Origin: CAYSUS01 sp964434165
GTDB taxonomy: Bacteria > Planctomycetota > Planctomycetia > Pirellulales > Thermoguttaceae
Assembly (NCBI GenBank): GCA_964434165.1
Contig: CAYSUS010000061.1
Coordinates: 1-43,491 of the forward strand
DNA: 43,491 nt
Direction: 5' to 3'
Shown here: positions 39,557 through 43,491 of the stretch, piece after piece
How the letters are laid out: every line of letters begins with the position of its first letter
How positions within the stretch are numbered: the first letter of the stretch is position 1
Program-made: the position numbers and the translations under genes
The notes under the pieces: model-generated
Database searches by the model: none
Seen by the model: the letters and a program-made list of their open reading frames with translations, nothing else
Told to the model about the DNA's origin: nothing

Positions 39557-39714
39557 CGTAATCGGTCGAGCGGGCCACGTCCAAGAGGGCCGTTCCATGC
39601 CCTCGCGGCCGAGCGCGATCCCGCGCGTCGGTCCGAGTTGGTCGGCCAGATCGAGGCCGCGCGGCGAGGCGGGGCCTGTTCGGGCGGGGCTGAGACCCGA
39701 GGGCATCCCGCGCG

Positions 39715-39720
39715 TAGAAT
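39715..39720 (+). promoter_or_regulatory. Candidate -10 (TAGAAT) for the YpdA-like gene
   Basis: TAGAAT in GCGTAGAATGG lies 47 bases before ATG 39768. The same 11-base string precedes the gene at 7749 at almost the same distance (48 bases). No good -35 is seen, and it lies in the divergent space with the ketosynthase homologue. Confidence 0.35.
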
Positions 39721-39767
39721 GGCATACTGCCGCAACGGAATCGACACTTCAAGCTCAAGCCCACCGA

Positions 39768-40859
39768 ATGCCGCCCACGAGTATCCGCCCTTCCGTCGAA
39801 TCGACCGACGTCGCCCTGATCGGGGCCGGCCCGATCGGCCTGGAGTTGGCCGCCGCCCTGAAGCGCGAGGGATTCGACTACCTGCACTTCGAGGCTGCGC
39901 AGATCGCCTCGACCATTTTCCGCTGGCCGCCGGCCACCCGGTTCTTCAGCTCGCCCGAGCGGATCATCATCGCCGGCATTCCCTTCCACACTCCCGATCA
40001 GCTCAAGCTGTGCAAAGAGGATTACCTGGCGTATCTCCGTGCCGTCGTCGAGCAGCTCGACCTGAAGGTCCGGACCTACGAGCCGGTGGTCGGCATCGAG
40101 CGGAGCGGCGGCGCGCTGCGGCTTTGCACGCGTCCGACCGCGGGTGAGAGGAGCTATCGCGCCAACCGGGTCGTGCTCGCCACCGGAGGCATGGCCGGTC
40201 CCAACCGGCTGGGCGTTCCCGGCGAAGACCTGGCGCACGTCTCGCACAACATGGACGACCCGCACAAGTACTTCCGCACGCGCGTGCTCGTGGTCGGCGG
40301 GATGAACTCCGCTTTGGAGGCGGCCCTGCGGTGCTTCCGCGCCGGGGCCGACGTGACCATCGCCTACCGCCGCGAGGAGCTGGGGCGCGGGACGGCCAAG
40401 AAGTTCCTCCTGGCCGAAGTGATGATGTTCATCAACGAGGGCAAGATCCGGTACCTCCCGCAACGCGTGCCTGTGGAGATCACGCCGTCGGAGGTGGTCC
40501 TCGCGCACGCGTGCCAGGCGGGGCCCGACGACCCCAACCCGATCCGGATCCCGGCCGACTTCGTGCTCCTGTGCACGGGATTCGTGGCCGACATGCGCTT
40601 GTTCGCCGAGGCGGGCGTGCTACTCCGGCCGCCGCGCCAGGTGCCGCAGTTCGATCCGGCGACGCTCGAGACGAACGTGCCCGGCCTCTACGTGGCCGGC
40701 ACGGCCGCCGGCGGCACCCAGGCAGAGAAGTACCAGCTCTTCATCGAGACCTGCCACGATCACGTGGACCGGATCGTCGCCGCGCTGTCGGGACGGCGGC
40801 CGGCCGAGCCCCCGGCCGATCCGCCGGGCGCAGCGCCCTCGGAACAGGTCGAGCTATGA
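39768..40859 (+). CDS. YpdA-like NAD(P)/FAD-dependent oxidoreductase
   Basis: A 363-residue two-Rossmann flavoprotein. The FAD motif GAGPIGLELAAALKREG starts at about residue 19. The NAD(P)H motif VVGGMNSALEAALRCFRAG starts at about residue 174. LCTGFVADMRLFAEAGV and NVPGLYVAGTAAGGTQ (near the end) are the FAD-contacting C-terminal parts. No CxxC redox pair is present, which separates it from thioredoxin reductases and fits the YpdA / bacillithiol-disulfide reductase-like group, whose members reduce bacillithiol disulfide. Whether this organism uses bacillithiol is not shown. ATG 39768 is the first start before the FAD motif. It is divergent from the ketosynthase homologue and convergent with the DUF1080 gene. 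Confidence 0.85.
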   Translation: MPPTSIRPSVESTDVALIGAGPIGLELAAALKREGFDYLHFEAAQIASTIFRWPPATRFFSSPERIIIAGIPFHTPDQLKLCKEDYLAYLRAVVEQLDLKVRTYEPVVGIERSGGALRLCTRPTAGERSYRANRVVLATGGMAGPNRLGVPGEDLAHVSHNMDDPHKYFRTRVLVVGGMNSALEAALRCFRAGADVTIAYRREELGRGTAKKFLLAEVMMFINEGKIRYLPQRVPVEITPSEVVLAHACQAGPDDPNPIRIPADFVLLCTGFVADMRLFAEAGVLLRPPRQVPQFDPATLETNVPGLYVAGTAAGGTQAEKYQLFIETCHDHVDRIVAALSGRRPAEPPADPPGAAPSEQVEL

Positions 40860-40867
40860 AGAAGAGA

Positions 40868-40900
40868 AGACTTCCGAAGTCTTCAAGACTTCGGAAGCCT
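40868..40900. repeat. Dispersed double-dyad repeat, copy 3
   Basis: AGACTTCCGAAGTC, TTCAA, then GACTTCGGAAGCCT (one change from the consensus T). It lies exactly between the convergent YpdA-like and DUF1080 genes, 8 and 14 bases from their stop codons, where it could act as a two-way terminator hairpin. Confidence 0.85.
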
Positions 40901-40914
40901 CGCGCTAGCCTGCT

Positions 40915-41583
40915 TCACTTCCCCAGGCGCTTGATCTTCACGTTGCGAAAGGCCACGGCCGCGCCGTGGTCCTGGAACCCGATGTGCCCGTCGCGCTTGA
41001 AGTCCCTAAGGGCGGTCTTGAACTTGTTCTTCGTGCCGTCGGGGTTCTTGTTCCCCTCGGTCCATTGGTCCAGGTCGGCGTCGCAGATCTCCTCGCCGTT
41101 GAGCTCGACGGAAACGCGGCTCCCCCTGGCCGTGACCACGAGGTGGTTCCACTCGCCGGCCTTGCTCATCTCCTTGGTCGGCGCCACGAGGTCGTACAGC
41201 GCGCCGCAACTGTGCTTGCCGGGCTTCTTCTGGGGCGTGAGGACCTGGACCTCGATGCCGGTCTGCACGGGGCTTCTGGGATTGTCGGTGCGGATGAACA
41301 CCCCGCTGTTGCCCGCCGTCTTGAACTCCAGATCGAGGATGAAGTCGCCGAACCGGTCCTTGGTCCAGATGTAGCCGGCCTTGTCCTTGCGCACGAGGGC
41401 GCCGTCTTCCATGACCCAGCCAGGGCTGGGCTCGCCGCCCGCGGCGTTGCCCCAGGCATCAAGGTTCTTCCCGTCGAACAGGACCTGCCAGCCTTCCTCG
41501 GCCGCCGGGGCCGAAAGGGGAAACGACCCGAGAAGGGCCAGAAGGGCCGCCGCCGCGCCGGCCAGGGCAGAATTTCGTCTCAT
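40915..41583 (-). CDS. Secreted DUF1080 (3-keto-disaccharide hydrolase) domain protein
   Basis: A 222-residue protein. MRRNSALAGAAAALLALLGSFPLSAPAAE is a signal peptide; ATG 41583 was chosen because it begins it. The DUF1080 domain covers the rest: WQVLFDGKNLDAWGN, WVMEDGALVRKDKAGYIWTKDRFGDFILDLEFKT, NSGVFIRTD, GIEVQVLTPQKKPGKHSCGALYDLVAP, WNHLVVTARGSRVSVELNGE and HIGFQDHGAAVAFRNVKIKRL. The fold is a concanavalin-like beta sandwich; some members cleave 3-keto-glycosides. Planctomycetes carry many copies. Here it lies between the YpdA-like flavoprotein gene and the GH43-type gene, in keeping with a carbohydrate role, but its substrate cannot be read from the sequence. Confidence 0.92.
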   Translation of the reverse strand: MRRNSALAGAAAALLALLGSFPLSAPAAEEGWQVLFDGKNLDAWGNAAGGEPSPGWVMEDGALVRKDKAGYIWTKDRFGDFILDLEFKTAGNSGVFIRTDNPRSPVQTGIEVQVLTPQKKPGKHSCGALYDLVAPTKEMSKAGEWNHLVVTARGSRVSVELNGEEICDADLDQWTEGNKNPDGTKNKFKTALRDFKRDGHIGFQDHGAAVAFRNVKIKRLGK

Positions 41584-41751
41584 TGCGTTCTCCAACAGGC
41601 AGGGTGAAACAAGGTGGGATCCGGGGCGGGGCCGCGTCCCGCCCTCCAGCTTGCGCAAGTGTACGCTCTGCCCGCGCCGCGTGCAAAGCGCGGGGAAGGC
41701 GCCCCCCGACCCCCGACTTCGCTAGCGAGGGCGTCCACGGCGGCGGGCGGC

Positions 41752-41757
41752 TATAAT
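41752..41757 (+). promoter_or_regulatory. Candidate -10 (TATAAT) for the GH43-type gene
   Basis: TATAAT in GGCTATAATGG lies 59 bases before ATG 41817. The -35 position is GC-rich (GGGCGT) and does not match TTGACA, so activator dependence or a different sigma factor is possible. Confidence 0.4.
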
Positions 41758-41816
41758 GGGCCCACGATCCCTGTCCCTCCGTGAAACCCAAGCCACTGCG
41801 CAGAAAGGAACGTTCC

Positions 41817-42830
41817 ATGCCGCCGCCGATCCGTCGTCGCGCCTTGCTGCTCGCGTGCGCCGGCGCCTCGTTGGCGTGGGCCTCGGTCGTGGCCGAGGCG
41901 GTGCCCGTGGAAATGGGCGAAACGAAGACTTATCGCAACCCGATCATCCCGCACGTCGGGCCGGCCGATCCGTGCGTGATCCGCCACGAGGGCACGTACT
42001 ACCTCTACCCCACGTGGGACTGCAAGGGGTACGAAGTGTTCGTGTCGGACGACCTCGTCCACTGGGAGCAGAAGCCCAAGTGCTACGAGGACGCGCGCGG
42101 CGGAGTCTGGGCGCCCGACGTGTTCTACCACCAACGCGGGGACGGCAGGTTCTACCTGTACTACACGGTGGACAAGCCGGGCGGAGGAAAGCTGATCGGG
42201 GTGGCCGTGGCCGACGGGCCGCTCGGCCGGTTCGAGGACCGCGGTACCCTGGTCGAAAACGCGATCGACGCGCACCTCTTCCAGGACGACGACGGGCTGC
42301 TTTACCTCTACTACGTCGCCATCGCGGACGGCCCGTTCCGGATCGTCGTCCAGCCGATGGCCGACCCGCTCAACAGACGCGGTGAGCCGACGATCCTCAT
42401 CCAGCCCACCGAGCCGTGGGAGAAGCGGCGCGGCGCGGTGACCGAAGGTCCCTGGATGCTTAAGCGGACGGGAAGGTATTACCTGATGTACTCGGGCAGC
42501 GGGGCGAACGGCCCGGAATATGCCATCGGCTACGCCACCTCGGAATCCCCCACCGGGCCTTTCGAGAAGCACGCGAAGAACCCGATCGCGCAGCAGGGAC
42601 GCGGGGTGTTCGGCCCGGGACACCATTGCGTCGTGGCCGGACCGGACGGTGGGCTATGGATGGTCTATCACCAGCAGAACAGCTCCGAGATCGGCTGGAG
42701 GCGGTTCCTGGCGATCGATCCCTTGTGGTTCGATAAGGACGGGGTCATCCACACTAGGACGACCCGGGGAACGGACGAGCCCTTGCGGTCGCCGCCGGAC
42801 GAGGCGCGGGGCGGAGCGGGCAGCGAGTGA
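41817..42830 (+). CDS. Secreted GH43-type glycoside hydrolase
   Basis: A 337-residue five-bladed beta-propeller of the GH43/GH62 type. The three acidic residues of the family are in place: base D51 in VGPADPCVIRHEGTYYLYP, pKa modulator D151 in AIDAHLFQDDDGLLYLYYV, and acid E210 in VTEGPWMLKRTGRYYLMYSG. A Tyr/His-rich end (GPGHHCVVAGPDGGLWMVYH) follows. MPPPIRRRALLLACAGASLAWASVVAEA is a signal peptide; ATG 41817 has AAAGGAA before it, while a GTG 36 bases earlier only adds basic residues. GH43 enzymes are inverting arabinofuranosidases, xylosidases or galactanases; the exact one cannot be told. It fits the arabinose/rhamnose/uronate theme of the region. Confidence 0.9.
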   Translation: MPPPIRRRALLLACAGASLAWASVVAEAVPVEMGETKTYRNPIIPHVGPADPCVIRHEGTYYLYPTWDCKGYEVFVSDDLVHWEQKPKCYEDARGGVWAPDVFYHQRGDGRFYLYYTVDKPGGGKLIGVAVADGPLGRFEDRGTLVENAIDAHLFQDDDGLLYLYYVAIADGPFRIVVQPMADPLNRRGEPTILIQPTEPWEKRRGAVTEGPWMLKRTGRYYLMYSGSGANGPEYAIGYATSESPTGPFEKHAKNPIAQQGRGVFGPGHHCVVAGPDGGLWMVYHQQNSSEIGWRRFLAIDPLWFDKDGVIHTRTTRGTDEPLRSPPDEARGGAGSE

Positions 42831-42960
42831 CCGGCGTGATACGGCCAAGGGGACAGGCACCGTCTCCCCGAGTCAGGAACCGACAGGGCCTGGAAGATGG
42901 CCCGCCCGGCAGGGCGCGACGGGGGCGCGTGTGGACGGCAAAACGCTGCAAGCCTCCGCG

Positions 42961-43404
42961 TCAGACGGTCGCGAGCTGCACGCGCGCTCCTTCCAATCGC
43001 CCGGCCAGCAGCTTGGCGACCTCAGTGAGGAGCCGGTAGCCGAGCATCGGGTTCTGCTCGCAGAGGTTTCGGAGCTTGGGGGCGTCGATGGAGAGGATGT
43101 GGGTCTCCTTGCTGGCGGTCCCCACGGCCGTCGCCTTGTAGGGCTCGACCAGGGCCGACCAGCCCAACAGGTCGCCATCGACGAGTGTATCCACAGTCAC
43201 GCGCTCGCCGCTGCCGAGGATGTACTGGATGTTCACCTCGCCCTCGACGATGATACCCAGCGTATCCGCCGGATCGCCCTCGTAGAACACCTGGGTCCCG
43301 GGCGGGATCGACTTCTCCTCCGCGATCATGGCCACGGCCTTGAGGCTTTCCTCGCCAATCGAGGCGAAGCACGGATAACGGCGCAGGGCTTCTGGAGAGA
43401 TCAT
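42961..43404 (-). CDS. Stand-alone cyclic nucleotide-binding (Crp-like) domain protein
   Basis: A 147-residue cNMP-binding fold: FASIGEESLKAVAMIAEEKSIPPGTQVFYEGDPADTLGIIVEGEVNIQY (about 13-61), then the phosphate-binding cassette region DGDLLGWSALVEPYKATAVGTASKETHILSIDAPKLRNLCEQNP. The usual cassette FGELALL...RxAT is altered here (LGWSALVEPYKAT: no Glu at the ribose-binding position, Lys for Arg), so ligand binding is doubtful. There is no C-terminal HTH, so it is not a transcription factor by itself. ATG 43404 was chosen for the strong GGGAGGA six bases upstream; the longer frame overlaps a dispersed repeat. Partner and signal are unknown. Confidence 0.88.
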   Translation of the reverse strand: MISPEALRRYPCFASIGEESLKAVAMIAEEKSIPPGTQVFYEGDPADTLGIIVEGEVNIQYILGSGERVTVDTLVDGDLLGWSALVEPYKATAVGTASKETHILSIDAPKLRNLCEQNPMLGYRLLTEVAKLLAGRLEGARVQLATV

Positions 43405-43424
43405 CGCTCGTCCTCCCGGATTGG

Positions 43425-43438
43425 AGACTTCCGAAGTC
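43425..43438. repeat. Dispersed double-dyad repeat, half copy 4
   Basis: A single arm, AGACTTCCGAAGTC, without the second arm. It lies 20 bases upstream of the start of the Crp-like gene (minus strand). Confidence 0.75.
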
Positions 43439-43445
43439 ATCGTAG

Positions 43446-43483
43446 GGTGGGCGATCGCAGCGAAACCCACCGGTCACGACCGG
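43446..43483. repeat. GGTGGG...CCCACC hairpin repeat next to a CCGGTC palindrome
   Basis: GGTGGG (43446-43451) pairs with CCCACC (43466-43471) around GCGATCGCAGCGAAA, a common dispersed repeat form. CCGGTC-AC-GACCGG (43470-43483) overlaps its end. No gene is seen between 43405 and the window end. Confidence 0.55.
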
Positions 43484-43491
43484 CCGTTTCC

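Noticed and set aside
40868..40900. Calling the double-dyad repeat simply a rho-independent terminator
   Set aside because: Copy 3 has a terminator-like place, but copies 1 and 4 lie upstream of genes, and none is followed by a proper T-run, so it is listed as a dispersed repeat.

Overview
The window is GC-rich DNA that looks like a member of the Planctomycetota, probably a draft or metagenome-assembled scaffold because a run of 10 Ns (33358-33367) sits inside a gene. The taxonomic guess rests on gene content: a PEP-CTERM protein, Tat-exported Gfo/Idh and TIM-barrel proteins, a DUF1080 protein, many secreted glycoside hydrolases beside a sulfatase but no SusC/SusD pair, a MoxR-DUF58 block, a RAYT transposase in REP-like repeats, and many dispersed palindromic intergenic repeats. 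This is inference; no rRNA or tRNA gene is visible.

Layout. 1-4.3 kb: the C-terminal part of a large Ala/Glu/Gln-rich coiled-coil protein (interrupted by two stop codons near its visible beginning), then MoxR ATPase and DUF58, all on +. 4.3-13.9 kb: a carbohydrate block with a Tat-exported Gfo/Idh oxidoreductase and a GH127-type glycosidase on -, and on + a secreted FAD oxidoreductase ending in a discoidin-like domain followed by a LamG-coiled coil-GH116-type enzyme. 13.85-14.7 kb: a RAYT transposase bracketed by REP-like repeats. 14.7-17.5 kb: an Isf-like iron-sulfur flavoprotein, a tagaturonate-reductase-like dehydrogenase and a GHMP sugar kinase. 17.7-21.1 kb on -: an EamA transporter, a sulfatase and a Tat-exported desulfoferrodoxin. 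21.4-30.4 kb on +: a DUF3365 haem lipoprotein, an IPT/heparinase-type lyase, a TIM-barrel protein and a GH106-type rhamnosidase. 30.4-38.1 kb: two small unknown proteins, an ABC-F ATPase, a PEP-CTERM protein, a GGDEF-like protein with a destroyed signature and a small membrane protein. 38.2-43.5 kb: a ketosynthase homologue whose three catalytic residues are all replaced, a YpdA-like flavoprotein, a DUF1080 protein, a GH43-type enzyme and a stand-alone cyclic-nucleotide-binding domain.

How it may work together: the exported GH127, GH116, GH106, GH43, DUF1080, sulfatase and lyase-like proteins fit breakdown of a complex, sulfated, rhamnose/arabinose/uronate-containing polysaccharide outside the cytoplasm. 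The tagaturonate-reductase-like enzyme, the GHMP kinase and perhaps the EamA transporter would handle released monosaccharides. This is inferred from family membership and proximity.

The points most worth following are the ketosynthase pseudo-enzyme (Cys, His, His replaced by Glu, Arg, Asn), the GGDEF protein with SGKRF in place of GGDEF, the exported desulfoferrodoxin with Cys-to-His at centre I, the RAYT gene whose stop codon lies inside a REP-like repeat, a MITE-like element overlapping the stop codon of the GH106 gene, and a dispersed double-dyad repeat present in three full copies and one half copy. I found no CRISPR array, prophage or clearly new defence system.
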